Position numbers and translations under genes: made by a program | The notes under the pieces: generated by a model | What the model saw: only the letters and a program-made list of their open reading frames with translations | What the model was told of the DNA's origin: nothing | Database searches by the model: none | Shown: positions 1 to 15,129 of the stretch, piece after piece | Numbering within the stretch: position 1 is the first letter of the stretch | How the letters are laid out: the number at the start of each line of letters is the position of its first letter | From: Diadema setosum | Lineage: Eukaryota; Echinodermata; Echinoidea; Diadematoida; Diadematidae | Direction: 5' to 3' | DNA length: 64,000 bases | NCBI RefSeq assembly: GCF_964275005.1 | Contig: NC_092685.1 | Location: forward strand, 11,309,654 to 11,373,653

Positions 1-156
1 TTACTCTTTGGAGGAACCAGTGGTGGTAGTTCCTCCCCCCCCCCCCCCCCTCCTCCTCCTCCATCTCTGAGAACAGACAGTAGTCATAGCAGTTTCCACT
101 GCAGATGACGCTGTTCTGTGCTTTCTATCACTGTCTCTCCCTCCCTCACTCCCTCT

Positions 157-164
<8 letters not shown>

Positions 165-246
<82 letters not shown>
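165..246. repeat. (CA)n microsatellite
   Basis: About 80 bases of CA repeat with one CCC interruption near 217, preceded by a poly-C tract (about 36-50). Confidence 0.95.
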
Positions 247-251
<5 letters not shown>

Positions 252-3200
252 GACAGGAAGACTGTCAATATGCTTTCAAGCGACAATCTATGTCACCGAC
301 ATAATTTCCCGTGGATTACATTCGTCCGAGACAGACAGAACCTGGTATGCAAACATGAAAACCCGCTCCCTTATAAACCCAGTCCTCACTCACTCCGGCA
401 GGGCATAGGTAACAATTCAATATTACGCCCCCCCCCCCCCCACCCCCCACCCCCCCAAAAAAAAAAGAAAAAAAGAAAAAAAAAGTATGTGATGCATTTA
501 ATAAGCAGCTGCAAATAGACCAACTACCGTGATTGCAATGCTATTATGAACAATAAGTTCTAGCATTGGTATGAAGTCATCCTTACTTTATATTAAACAC
601 ATCATAGCAAGCAGTCATGAACGCGTGTGTATGTATGTCTGTCTTTCACCATTATACATCCCACCCATCTTGCATACCTGAGCGTTCGTTGTCTGTAGTT
701 CAGTACAGCTGATGTTTCTCTATTTTTCTCTACGCTCTCTCCTTTGTTTGGAATTACTCTCGGTTTGTCACTTGCAAATGAACGCGAGATGGCGCACTAC
801 ATTGAAATCCCACCGGGTATCACTGGTAATTATTGGACATGAGTATTCATCGTTGAGCACATGATAACTAATTTAATTTCAAGAGAAACTGCACATCATT
901 GTAAGTAGCGTCCGAAGTCTATAACAGCCTCCCAATCAATCTCAGATGTGAAACCCGGTTAAATCGATTTTTGTCTTCCAAACTTCCAAACTTCCAAAAT
1001 CTTCCAAACTCCGTTTTAATCAAGGGATTTCAGATCTGAAGGCCCTTTAATCTAAATAATTATCATAATGATTCTTTTAATTGTCTAGATTTTTTCTTGT
1101 TCCGGTTTTTCCGGTGTTCACTATGATTAAACGTGAAATGATTTATGATATTGTGAATCACTATATATATAATATTTTTTTTCTATCTCTATGACTTTTC
1201 AACTTTATTCAGCCTCTGTTGTTGATGTTGCTGTTGGTTTTGTTTTGTTTTGCCAACAAGAGTGTCTTTCTTGTGGTGCGAATGTTATCTTCTGTTCTGC
1301 GTCACATTATGTGGTTTAATATGCTGTAAAGTCATATCTACTGACTCATATATACTAAAAACAGCCCTGAGGCTGATAGTAGGTTTTCACAAATCGTATT
1401 GAAATAAATAAATGAAACAAACAAACTATTTCTATCTTAATAAAATGTTATAACACACAGCTGATCCTGTCTGAGAGACACGTATTATTAACATGTTGCT
1501 GGTTGCTACATACTTGAATGATCGCATCGTTGAATCAAATGCAAATCTGATGAAATTATTTTTCATGACTTCTTGGATTTTAAACTATACCTTTTATTTA
1601 TTCTAATTGAAAATATTTCGGGGAAAACCTAAAAGATTTCCAATTTTAGTGCCTATTTTGGATTTTCCCCCGAATTGAGACCAGAAAATATAATATAGTA
1701 CCCCTTTCCCCTAAAATAGGGAAAGTGCATGCAGTACAGATGACCAACGTGAGCTGAGTGGAAGGGGGTGGGGGGGGGGGGAGGACTTCACCCTTCTACT
1801 TTGTTTCGCTGACTGATGTATTTTGTTGGATTATGACAAGGTGTGGTATAGTATGTTGGTAGTCTGAATAATTTTACAGAAATATGTTCTTTTTATTTAA
1901 TGTTATAAACAATTTGTTGGCCTATCTCTATTTTTATCTCTCTCTCTCTTTTATTCTCTCTTTTTACTAGCGACTAATTTTATTGCTCGTGATATTTACA
2001 ATTTTAGCAGACCAATACTGCACAATTAATATTCCTCGAACATGATCAGGCTAAAGCCCTGATCTTTGGATACTCTTCCAGAAGATAGGTCTCTTTCCAA
2101 TATCCCTGTCTAAAGCATGAAAACAAAATAATTCTATGAATGTTTAAAAACAAACAAACTTTATTTGGCACCAATTCTAGTGAATTTCGTGAAAATAATA
2201 TGCAAAGAATTGTGTTTTTGTGTCCTTTTTCCTCTCTCTCAATCTTCTTCATTGACCTATTTGACGGATGATCCTTTACGATCCCTGTCAAATGTACAAT
2301 CGATAGGGAGTATCTGCACAAACAGTCTTTAATACCAGACTTTTAGAGGTATTGCAGACATTGCGTGATGTGCTGCGACCACAGAACTGTGTGTAAGAGT
2401 TCTGTGGCTGCGACACGCTGCTGGTTAAACTCAGTCTGAAGGCCAAAGCCTAACTAACTATCGTTCGTAAAGAGAAGAAGCGCTCTGCACCCCACCATAG
2501 TACCATTGCATGAAGATGCACTGCACTGTGATCGATGCACCTGTAACCAATCTATAGTTACTGTGCGCCTTAATAGACATTGCATTGTGACATACAGTAA
2601 ACTTACAGTAATAACCGTGTTAGATCTACATCTTCTAGTTCCGATTCTACGTGTATTCAGATTTTAATTAAAAAAAATTATACACAACTTGAGCTCCGTC
2701 GGGGTAGCTCGTAGATATCGTCAGCGACACAAGTGCGGAGGTAGGTTTGGACATTTCATAATCACGTTATTTTCTACAGGCCTTGCGTGGCTTGGCCCTT
2801 GCAACCTGTTTAGTGTAACGTCTATGATGCCAATAAATGGTAGGGCCTGGTAGGCCTAGGGCCTAGTTTAGATCGAGACTGTGCTGTATACCCGTAGGCC
2901 TATGTATTTTTTTTTTGTTTTTGTATGGGGCAGAGAGTCGTACAGCCTGCAGGTAGGCTAGATGTTTTCTACTACTACCTGTAGGCCTACCATTGATAGC
3001 ACGCGCCCCCGTGACTCACAGTCAATACTAGGGCCTTTTCTAGGGGCTTTTTAGTACTGCAGTAGAATTACCAATTATATATTGACACCACCAGTTTGCA
3101 CCACTGTGATGACCACGGCACTGGTATGGTTTAAAAATACACTGCCATTTGTACCAATCCTTACTGCATAGGCAGTGATAGGCCCCTTTCCCTTTTGGAT

Positions 3201-3522
3201 TTAGGCCTAACATTATCGTGTTAGGCCCATAAAGTCTACTGTATAAAGATCACTAAATAAATGTAATTTATGAAATTAACTGTTCGTGTGTGTGTGATCG
3301 AGGTGATGCCTGACGACAGTGACACGAATCGCACAATTTAACTAAGGGAGTACCATATAGTATATACAGGACGTTAAGATATTGTTTTGCCTGTAACGTT
3401 AGACCTCAACTAATTAACGAGTACCGGTACCGTATTAATTTCCCCTACTCAGATTCAGGAAACAAGGATATGCAGTCCGCTTCTCTCTTAGTTGAACAAG
3501 CCCAGTATGAAGCAGCCTGGCC
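247..3522. other. 5' flank of the M8 protease gene
   Basis: No gene supported. It holds a C-rich/A-rich low-complexity patch (430-484), a LINE-like tail (about 1330-1425), a G-run near 1770 and a short CCACAGAACT hairpin at 2378-2408. It presumably includes the promoter and any 5' UTR; no TATA element stands out. Confidence 0.5.
1330..1425 (+). mobile_element. LINE-like 3' tail
   Basis: The terminal hairpin CAGCCCTGAGGCTG (1362-1375) is followed by a TAAATAAATGAAACAAAC tail, resembling CR1/L2-type 3' ends. A similar hairpin sits at 13791-13804. Confidence 0.4.
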
Positions 3523-3685
3523 ATGACTGTCACATGGAACACCGTCACTGGTGTCTGGGGTATAGTGTTAGTGTTGATGGCTGTGTCAGTAGTCGTAATG
3601 CCTCCGGCCAGAGGACATCACTGTATCTATGATGATGTGCAGAGGGAGCAACGTGTACACAGGACAACGGTGAACTATCAACAAG
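3523..3685 (+). CDS. M8 protease exon 1: signal peptide and propeptide start
   Basis: Residues 1-54. The hydrophobic run IVLVLMAVSVVVM is followed by HHCIYDDVQ, the start of the mature propeptide. The donor is G|gtgatg at 3686 (phase 1). The in-frame TGA at 3508 excludes an upstream start. Confidence 0.88.
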
Positions 3686-6600
3686 GTGATGAAACAGTAC
3701 TATAAAGCAAGAAATATTCAATGACAAAGTTTTCACGCATTGGTGCCGACAGCCTTTTTCGCAGCATGAAAGTTTTAATGAATTGTCACTTGCATCCGAG
3801 GGGCAATGCCTCATAGTGTAGTTGGTAGACAAAAAAAAAAAAAAAAAAAAACACTTATGCATGCATTTGAATGTTGCAAATCTTGGTTCTTTAGTTTAAA
3901 TACCTCAGAATGGCTGATGTGATGCCACATTAAATGTTGGGTTATTTTTAGGGTAACACAGTCAATGCCTGCTTTTATCAAGCGTTTATACTCACTTCTG
4001 TAGATGAAAGAAAAGGTTTTATGCCATCGTGGTTCAGGTCCAGAGCACTGGCGAAGCAAAATAAAAACTGAATTGTCCACTCCCATATATTGTGAAATTG
4101 CACAGCAGATTTAATTGACCATTTTTTACAGGTCTGTCATTTTCAGGATGAGCACTCAGCATAACATTTAGCTGTTTTTCACAACATTAGAGAAGCAGCT
4201 TACCATTAATGGATTTACGATTTTTTTTTGTGTGCAGATGAAGTGACAAGAGCAAGGCGAAGCACGGTGGACCCTTACCAACCAATCAGAATCACAACAA
4301 TAGTGCAAGATGAGGAGCAAATTGTGGACAGTGTTCAGGTGGAGAGGCTGGAAACAATCATGGGAAGTGCAGTATCTGTCATAAGAAAATTCCTTGCAGG
4401 TATGTAACTCCCCCCCCCCCCCCCCTCCTCCCCATTTTTATGATTTATAATACAGTGCACTCCCAGTATAACAAAGTTGTTGGTACCGGTGGTTTTCTTT
4501 CGTCATATCGAACTTCCAGTTGTACCGAACAGTAAAATATCTGGAAAGATATGTATACTGCATAGAGAGAATCTTTGTTTGTGTAATGTGTATGCCCTGC
4601 TTACAAATAACTGTGTATTAGCTTGCATTATATGCAAATGTTTTACCACCTTACAAAATATATCATGATGGTGTTGTGTGTCAAATGAAAAAATAAATGT
4701 GCATTATACTTCCTCATCAATGAAAACAAGATTAAAGGGAAAATTCTTTTCTGTGTACAGCATTGGAAAAAAAAATTGAACATTATGAAATGATTTTATA
4801 TCCATGGTATTTGAAATGTGCAGTGGGTGTTAATGGTGTGTTACATTATCTGATTCATATTTCAGTTTATCCAGTCACAGATGCCTTAATTTTAGAAAGA
4901 TCCAATACAGCCTGCCGCAGTGTCCATAGTACTGGCCCCAATGCAGGAAAGTAAGTGTGAATGAAAACTCAGTTTCACATAAATACAATATTGTAAGCAT
5001 GGGTATGGATACTTGTATATTTAAGTCTTTTATTAGTTTTTATTCACCTCCTTTTGACTCTAGCATGCTGACCAGTAACAACTCTGTGTCATTTGTGACG
5101 AGCCAATATCTCAGCTAACTACTGTTAGTTCTTCCAACTCCTAGGCTAAATGCTGGTTTCCATACACTTTTGTGTGAGTGTAAAGCCCATTTTAGTTCTC
5201 AACCTTTCATTTGCCCATATACATTGACCTTTGAACTAAGCTCTTCGTTAACAATCAGATAATTTCTAAAAAAAGAAAAAAAAAGACTTTGCTGTCAATA
5301 GTGTAATGAGAGTTCAACAATTCCTTTTGAAGGCTATTGCAGTACAATAGAGATTTAGCATATGACCATGTAATTGATCCTTTTTCAAGTCATTTTGGTT
5401 AGTTTTATTACATCTGCCTATTTGTGAACAAAGCAAGGGATGGGATGTGTAGGCTCGTAAATGAGAATATGTATGACTTATGCATGTATTTAATGAAACT
5501 GATGTCGTATTGTGCAGAGCCAAATTGAATGATAATGAGTGCTAAAATGTAAAAATGAAGTGACGTCCAACATTTAGGAACACAGAAAAAAAAATAGCAA
5601 ACTGTCAACATACTGGAATGCAGAAATGATGTAAATGCTTTTTTTTTTTTTTTTTTAAATGTCACTGCATTTTTTAATATATTAGTCCTTTTGTTTGCTC
5701 TCCTTTATTGTAGATGTGGATCAATTTTACCAACATACCAAGAAGAATGTTTGGACAACTTTGTGGTAAGCATTTTGAATTCCCAAATGTCTCAGATACT
5801 ATGCAAGCAATGTTTATGCATTAGGGTAATTTCCAGTCTTTACAATTTCAGTGAAGGGAAAACCAAGGATTAAAATGTAACGTTTTACAGAATATGTAGA
5901 GTGCAATGTACTTGGAATGCAAATACTGTATACGCTATATATTTCGCGAGTCTAAAATTTCGCGAATCGGGAACTCCTGACAATTTCGCGAGTGGTTAAA
6001 TTCGCGATCGTGGAGTCCTGCACTGGAACAGAGAAGTGAACACGTGTACGTTACATTCACATCGGGATCAGAGTCAATATTTTCGCGTGTCTTTAATTTT
6101 GCGAATAGCACCTAACTCGCGAAATTCGCAAAAATAAAAACCTCGCGAGATATTTGGGGTATACAGTATATAATTTGGTGCAAGTCTTTTGTCTTTTAAA
6201 AAGGTTTTAATGATATACTTTACATTCAGTGCTTATTGCTTCTAAATTATTGGGTCAACTGTATCAATTATTTTAAAGCCAGCAGCCAAATGCATGTATG
6301 CATGTGTAGTAGGTATAGACTAGTTATATTATCATGCGTGCATGCATGCACAGTTTTTGCAATGGGGGGCGTGCAGAGGCCGACAATATATCACTCTACG
6401 TTACATTGATTACATAGAGCGGTGTATGGTTACAGAGCATCAACATGGCAAAAGATGCAGAAATATTGTCCTTGTCAGGAGTTTGTAGGAATTTTGGGGA
6501 TGAAAATACCATAGATGTGAGATATGTTCTTGAGTGGTGTATCTGTCATATAGAAAAAATAAAGTCCTTGCCCAGTTGTACTGTTCAACTGAACGTAACT

Positions 6601-9600
6601 TTTGAATCATTAGCCTTGGTAGAGACCATCAGCTTGATTATAAAAACAACAACAAACAAGCAAATATGAAAATAAAAATAAAGTAACAATTGTAAGGTAT
6701 TAGGGGAAAAATATATGGTTTGAACGGCATGCATTACATTAAAGGATGTTGATATTCTTTGATTTTCCGTCATTTGTTACAGATCCCAGACGACCATCTC
6801 GGTGGCCTTTGGACGTGGGATGCAGTCAACCCAGACCCAATCACTCACTTTCCTGTTGGAAATGGCCTTGCTAACACAGACACAGTACTGTATGTCAAGG
6901 CTGAACACACCAGCAGATGTGACTCAGGGGTGAGAGCGCTGTGAACAGGAGGCAGTGTTGCAGTCTCTGTGACGATCACTGTCTAAAAATGACTTGCATG
7001 CCTTCTGTACTTGGCTTTTAAGTGACACTGCAGATGAAAGAAGGAGTACCAGTGTATACTATTTTAATCTGATTATTGTGTAACCTCCTCTGTGAAATCA
7101 GGTAGAACTTACCTGACAAATTGAGTATTCTGTGACTATCAAATCTCTATCAATTTAGCTGATTTTTGTGACGTTGTTTCTTTGCAGTTCTTTGAATAGT
7201 GATGTCAGAAATCTTACAATCCCTCTGTAGAGCAGACCATCACTGGCTATTAAACTTCTCAAAGTTTTGCCAAAGATCTTTGAATTGGGATACACTGGAC
7301 TCCATTATAACGAAGTCCTCAAGACTGGCATTTTTCTCCCGTTGTATATCGAAATTTCGTTATACCAAAAAAATAAAAAACAATGCCGATAATTTTGTGA
7401 CCAGGAGTTTTGTTTTGTTGTGACCAGGAGTTTTGTTTTGTTGTGACCAGGAGTTTTGTTTTGTTGTAACCAGAATTTTGTTATAACCGTGTTTGTTATA
7501 ACTGGAGTGCACTGTATTGCAAATTTATGAAGAATATGTTTTCCAGAGTATACCTTTTGAGAGTTTTCTGTATCGTATGCTTCTCTTACCAGGGAGTCTA
7601 TGCTTATGCCTCGTACTGCAAACTGGACCAGTTCAACCGACCCATTGCTGGCGTTATCAACTTTTGCCCCGATCCTCTCTTAAGTGATGAATATGATGAG
7701 GACAGGTTTATCCTGGTGAGATTTTTGTTCTGATATATCATGCATTATCTGTTGTATATAGGTATGTAGCCGTATGATTGCAGAGTGCCTCAATTTGAAA
7801 TTGCTAATTCTGTCGACAGTGAGGGTACACGAACTGAGGGTCACATTCAAACAATTTTGAAAATGAAACTTGGCAATATCGTTAGATACGGGTTTATAAC
7901 GTGATGTCATGCATATGGAGTTATCTCATCTGAATACTCCATTTCGCAAGCCCTCTAAAATTCATATCAGCCAATATCTTCTTTCCTCCTCTTCCTTTTG
8001 ACTTTGCAGCTGGCTTTGCATGAAATCTTCCATGTTCTTGGCTTCTCCAGTAGCCTGTTTGAAAAGTTCCAGATTTGCAACATTTGTGGTAAGATTTACA
8101 GCCACAAAAGCTGAATTTTGTGAATTTCTGCACTTAGAAAATGTGGTAATATGTATTAATGCAGTAGCCTTAAAAAAAAAAAAAAAAAAAAAATAGGTAA
8201 GTGGGCTCTAACGCTTGATTAGACCAGAAGATGCCAGGTGCACTCATGGGAATTGAAAGATGATTCGAGGGATGATGTTAATTGACAAATAATTAAGCCG
8301 TGTTATTGTAATCTATGTTCTGATTCTCATATAGGGTGCTCTAATGTCAAGAGCCACCTTTAGAAGAGTAATGAATATTTGGTGTGCTTGCAGAGAGCAC
8401 TCATAAAAGAAAGCATGAACCAAATGAAAAAACAAACAAACAAATAAAAAATAGAAAGAACAAATGGATAGAAGGCTTGTTGTATACAGTCACAACTGTT
8501 TTATTTTGGACTCGGATAGATTGTAGCTCTGCGTTAACAAGACAATGTCACAGCAACATTTCAAAGGTGCATTACATTTGCTCTTAGACAAGAAAAGATA
8601 GTGTGAAATGCATCATATCTTCATCAGGTATTCATAGAAAATGGAAACTTTAAATAAAAGTAGGTTTCTAAGAAAAAAACAAAGAAAAAGAAGATTAATA
8701 GATGTATGAGAAAACATCACCATTGGTTCAAAAGACCCTTTTTTACCAGTATTGAGAATTTTGTTTGAACAGTTGCTCAGGATTTATTAAGAATGTTTTA
8801 TATACATGCAACTCAATTTGTGACCATTTTTATAGGCACAGTTGCTTGATGAGGACAGTATGTCCTACTCATGAGCTGTCCTGATTAAGTAGCAGCAACT
8901 GTAATTGTACGTGAGGTGATAGTTGTTTCCTCAAACGCGAGATTAATAAGCATTGCATGTGTCCCTCACTGTTCGCTCCCTTTCCATTTATCCCAGCTGA
9001 TGGTCTCCAGTGTGAACAGAGAGAGGACGTGATCTCCACCTCTAATGAACAGACCAGACTTAAGTCCCCGGCAGTTTTGTATGCTGCTCAGACACATTTT
9101 GGTTGCTATGAGGAAGACTGGGGAGCACCTCTGGAGGATTATGTGAGTATCTGTAAATATAGTCAAGTAATAATAGCTCTGTCTCATTCAAAGGCTATAG
9201 TAGTCTGTATACACAGTTCCTTTTATTAGATTTAAGAGAATTTCTTCTATCAAACCTGCTTGTGTAATAAATTCACTCGGTATCTTCAAAGCTACAGATA
9301 CGTCTGAAATGTTTGTGAGTTTGTTTGGGGAAAGGGAAGTGATGGAGAAGCGATGCAGCAGTTTATGTCAGTATTTTGAAGTAGTTGTGCTCAGATATTA
9401 TAAATTATGATAATAATTTATATTATAAATTATAATATCTCCTATATTTCCTTGTATTTGGTTTGTGTTGTGTTTTCCAGGCCGGGTCGTCGTCTCACTG
9501 GGAAATGAGGCACATGTTTGGATCTTTGATGGCGCCTACCATTCAGGAGGTAATCATGGCAGTGTATGACTTAGTTGAGCTTTTCTTCTTACTTCTTTTG

Positions 9601-11630
9601 TTTAAAAAAAAAAATGAAGGCATGTCATGAAGAACAGTTCTGAGGTAAAGTTGTATTTATAACAAAGGTTCAGTCCAACAGGGACAAACAGATGCCGGTT
9701 TGTCCACAGGCCCTTTACCCTCACAGACAATGTGCTAAATAGTTCTGTAGTATAACAGTAAGCAACACTATGTCAATATGCAGTACTGGAACTGGACACC
9801 ACTGTCTGCCACTGTAATTTTGCAGAGCTGCACCGGTTGATGTGAATTTGATGAAGATCTTTTGAGTTGTGTCAATCTGTTTTCAACATTTTGCAGCCCC
9901 ACTCGACCTTCATAGACAACATGACCCTGGCCGTCATGGAGGACTCGGGTTGGTACCGAGTCAACTATGATTACGTGGGGGACTTCCTCTGGGGCAAGGG
10001 GGAGGGGTGTGACTTTGGCTCAGCCTTGTCCTGCGCCGCAAACTTCTCCAACTTTTTCTGTAATGGCAGGTGAGCATGAACTGTCTTTGTGTGATAAAAA
10101 AAAAAAAAAAATCAGTATCAAATGTGTATACATATTTCAGATTCTCTTGATTATTGACATGCATATGATGATGAGCTTTAAGTACATGTACTGTAAAAGG
10201 TATTGGCTCATATAATATCCATGCATTGTGGAAAGCAGCGGGATGTGGAAATGTCTGTAATTATGTACCCTTCAGTGTGCCCAGTTATTACTGTGTTATA
10301 TGGATTTTTTTTCTTTTTTTTTTAACAGGCAGGAACAGACTCTAAGAGTGACCAGAGTATAAGGAGACAAATAAAAAAAAATAAAAAATAAAAATAAAAA
10401 TATATATATATATTTAAGGAAAAAAAATATGTATATTTTTTTTTCTTTCTTTTTTTCAATTCTTGAACCCAGTTTGCATACATTAGTTGTTAATATGGTG
10501 GGCAAACCTCAGGGAAGCTTTCAGGTTGTCAAGAACCATTGTAAGAAATGTCTGCATAAAATTTGAATATGCTAGTAAACTTGTATATTGTGCGACATAT
10601 AAATTATGAATATTCATTAGGTATGATTATTAGTATTTCTTATTATATCTAAGTTGTATCATGTTGTTCAAGTAATGTAAATTTAGATTCTCCAGAACAT
10701 CATCCAAACATAGGTAGCATACAGAACTTCTCTTGAAGCTATTCAAGCTATCCTTGAAAATGGGGGGAAATGAATATGAATGAGCTCATTTGCATAATTT
10801 ATGCATGAAAAGGAAATAGTGTATATTTTTAAAATGGGATTGCACAAAGATCTGCAACAAGTAATGAGTTTTTCAGAATTGTGATATTTATACTGTGGAT
10901 AGCTATTTCCAAGGTCTGCAGTGCTGATATAGTTATATTTCAACATTTTGACTTTTCTAACCATGTATAAAAGCTGTCATGAATGGCAGTGATATAAAAA
11001 TGAAATAAGTATATAGATTGGGACTCAGAAGACTTGTTATCCAAGCTACAAACAGAGAATTCTATTTCTCCTGCCTCTTGCTTGGGGGAAAGTCCCTGGA
11101 CCCTGGGTAGAGAGTGCCATGTCTACTGATTGGAGACATCTGCTCAGTTTAGTTCTCCTCATACACACTGGCTAAGAGGCCATGCTAAGTGGCTGAGCCT
11201 GAGGAGATACTGGGTTCTTGTCGAAGCACAGGAATGCAAGTCTCATTACTTGTCAATGTGAACACAATAGGGCTCACTCTCTGAGTATGCATTTTTGCAT
11301 CCATTGTATGATGTAAGTCCATCACTGCCAGAGATTATATTATTCTCTTTGTGCTCTCTGTTCTCATGTATAAAAAACCCCTCAAAAACACCTAGTTGCC
11401 TGCATCTATCTTTCGGTGATAGCGCCCTCTCTTGTTCGATCTTGAGAGAAGTTTGATTCTTGAGGGCCTGCTTGTGTGCTCTGTACTAGCCACATGCTGT
11501 GATGGATTTTGTCCAAGTTTTTTACAGAGGCGTATTATAGTCAAGTCTTAATCCATATAACTTTGGTAATGCTGCCCTCAATGTTCCGCCTTTTACAGGG
11601 TCAAAGACAGCCACCATCTACATATCTGTA

Positions 11631-11702
<72 letters not shown>

Positions 11703-12460
11703 ATTTTTTTTTTTTTTTGGTGGGGGCTCTATCATGCACAGCTTTAGGTCATATTTTGGCTTGTGTCTTTTGTGTTGCCTATGGCCTGCATTTCTTGACA
11801 GATTTGATTAAAATTTGATATAGATCTAGCCGCCTGTAACTTTTGGTGACTTGTAGGCACTGGCCACACTTTTTTTTTCTTTGGTCAATCATGGTGTACT
11901 CTTGACCCCTGTGTAGTTAAACAACCGCAGTTATATGCTGCTGTTGCGTTGCAATGGATATTTTATGTCTAGTTATTGCATGAAATTCTAGAAAACGTGC
12001 TGTGTAATACTTATTACATGATAACCTAACAAGTTTGATTTGCACTAGATCTGCCAAAAGTCATATTCTTAAATGTCCTTATTACATGGAAGAAATTTCC
12101 ACTGGAATGAACCAAATTTGATATGAGCATTAACTGTGACAGAGTTATTGGAGTGTTACATGTTGGGAGTCAGATTTCAAAGGGCAGGGTCACATTTGAG
12201 GCACACAGAGGTTGGTAGGCAGTAGCCCATAGGGAGAGAACTCCCAATGCAGATCCATGTAATCCATTTCAAATTGGTGACTGATCAAATCTCATTTGGA
12301 GAGGTTCCACTTGATATGGCTGCATTAGTGTTGAGAGTCATAGAAAAAGATGAACATTGTGATCTAGCTGTAAACTAGGGGAAGTTAGATGCAAATTACA
12401 GGCCACAAACAGGGCCAGCACAACCAGACAACCAGGGAGGGGGCTGGCTCCCCCTCCTCT

Positions 12461-12493
<33 letters not shown>

Positions 12494-15097
12494 TTTTTTT
12501 TTGGGGGGGGGGGGGAGGGCAGCCAAATGTTGGGTTTTTTTGCTTGTCAGGCGATTTTGGTAGAAAAGTAGTAGCGAAATGTCCCCTCCCACTTCCATCC
12601 TGAAAACAAATCGACATCCCTGTTCCCATAATGTCAGCCCCCTCATGTAGCGCCGCCCCTGACAAAGTAGTGCACTGAAACAGAAGAGTGTAGGATGTTG
12701 GCATGTTGTGCTGATTACATGAAGTATCAGAACAAATGAATGATCCCCTGAAATGTACTCTGGTCATCTTTGTCCAGTGCTGCCGGATGTGACTATCTGG
12801 GACTGAACAAGGCTACGTGTACAACCAATGACTACCTGGATGGCTGCAGAGTATATTGGCCAGACTCGCAGGCTCTGTGCACCGCACTCCATGGTGTTAA
12901 TAACATCAGTGGAGAGACTCCTGGCTTTGACAGTAGATGCTTCAGATCGAATGCTCTGAAAGCGGTGAGGCCATGCATGCTGATATTCATCTTAGCTGTA
13001 GATGAGTTTATCAAGATGTTTCAAATGATCTCGTGTTGTAAGCATGATTATTAGTACACATTATTGGGGGGGGGGTTGGTGCAGGGGATGAGCTATGGAA
13101 GGGCAAAGTAACAATAATGACTGGGTTTCCCTTTTGAAAGTGGCTTGACTGTTGCGAGTGTCATTGGAAGAAAATTTATTTTAGATCGATAAATTTATGC
13201 TCCACCTAATCTTGCTGAAGGCGGGTTCATTGTTGCAGTTCAGTTTATCCTATTGAGGTTTTGGATGATATTCTTTCAGCCAGACAAGCAAGTGAAATGT
13301 TTAAGGTTTGCATGATATATTCACTTTAACCTTTTCTTTCTGGAAGTATTGTGTTTGAATATATCTTAAGAGTTTAATCGGACAGGGAAACAGTGGGGGT
13401 CATACTGCCTGGTCATGCTACCCTGTAGGGTATTGATTGATGTAATCACCTCACATCAAGCCTGGTAGTCCTCATGTACCAGCTAGGAACTATGGTTTTA
13501 CCTCTTCCAGCTTCATTGACATAATTGAAACAATGTCCACTCTAAAATTCTTTGTTTGTATTTGTAAGCCAAAAGGAATTACATGTAGGTAAACTTGTGA
13601 ACTTTATTCATATGCATTTGTATTTGTAATATTTGTTTTGTTTCGTATTATAGGTTGATCTCATTGTGCAATGGTTAAGATAAATGAAATTGACCTTTTG
13701 TTGTTCTATGCATTTTTTTTTCATTGCTACACTGTAATTTGTTAGTATTTTTAATGTATTCATGGCCCTTTGTTAACAATGTCTGTAATTCAGCCTCCAG
13801 GCTGTGATAGATATTGATGAATAAAACACCTTTTCAATTCAATTCAATTCAATTCAATTAATGCATGCTGGCAATGTTTACCATCTCCCATAGGGGACAT
13901 GTGAGCCAGGAGCAGCGGAGGGAAGGTGCTATGCAACCAGGTGCAGTGGCTTATCAGAACCTGTACAAATTCAACTCTTTGATGCTGAGTGGGTCCCATG
14001 TCCAGAAGGAGCTGTGATTCAGGTATTGATAAATGTCATTCTTAGTATTTGTTCTTTCTTTAAAGAAACAAAAAAACAAAAACAAAACAAAAAACAATAA
14101 TTGTGTGTGCATCATGTATAGCTCTATGACAATAAGTCATTTAGCAGCCTCGTTATGCTTTTAAATGTCCGATTTTATTATCTGTAATAAGGTCTGTTCC
14201 TGTGTGAATATTGCCATGTAATATGTCATACTAGATGCGTTGTACAGAATTCAATATTTGCTTGTTTTGCACATATATTTTTAAAAGTATTCTTTGTCTG
14301 AATATGTCACTGTGTCTATAGTCTGTAGCTTCCTGTTATGTCTGTCTCTAACAAAATGCAATCAAAAAGAAATCAAAATTGAATTGCATCTAATACTGTA
14401 ATCCCATTATTCCAGGAAAAGCTCTGGTATAGAGAGCTGCATCAATGATCCACCAGTCTACTATTACACTGCTTTTCTATAGTGCTATTTCACCAGGTTT
14501 TGGTACTCAAAGCACTTTACAACTACAATTACTAGTGAGACACTTCACAACATTGGAGGATACTGTACAGTGAGGCTTGACATTAAACATTGCCCAATGG
14601 CCCGGGGCCACCAGAAATAGATGTCGGGCCGCCACTTTTCAAGAATAGATATGTTTTGGGGGCACCATTGGGCAACCAAATTTCATTGCCAGGCCACCAA
14701 AAGGAAAGGTTAGTGTCGAGCCTTGCATACAGATTAAATGGAACAGACTCCTTTTCAAAGAAGGTATCAGCTCCTCCATGCCTGTGGTTTTCCTCGAGGT
14801 AATACAAAGTACATCTTCCGTACAAACTTTGTTGACTTGACCAAATTTGCCACAAAGCCCTGCCAAAAGTTGGGGCTGAAGTTAGATAGAAGTGTTCCAA
14901 TGTTTTATTGTGCTATAGTTGCAACTCAACCCCCCCTCCAAAAAACAAACAAAACAAACAAAACACACACACAAACCCAAAAGGAATTATCGTTACAAAA
15001 GAGAAGATCAGTCTTTGAACGGTACTCTAGTGTCATGATCTTTGAACCATGGTTTTGAAGTAATTGTGAAGGAATGACACCAGGCTAATTTTGTGTA

Positions 15098-15129
<32 letters not shown>

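Larger units (their letters stand above)
10070..12777. other. Intron 10 of the M8 protease gene
   Basis: 2.7 kb with no exon-like open reading frame. It holds A/T-rich low complexity (10300-10460), a TA microsatellite with a T-tract (11628-11718) and a low-complexity repeat at 12415-12662. Confidence 0.6.

Noticed and set aside
105-518. Open frames rich in His-Thr or Cys-Val over the CA repeat
   Set aside because: They are translations of a dinucleotide repeat in different frames, with no splice sites or non-repeat peptide.
6445-6669. 74-residue frame MAKDAEILSLSGVCRNFGDE
   Set aside because: Lies in protease intron 4, no acceptor or donor in a compatible phase, no homology recognised.
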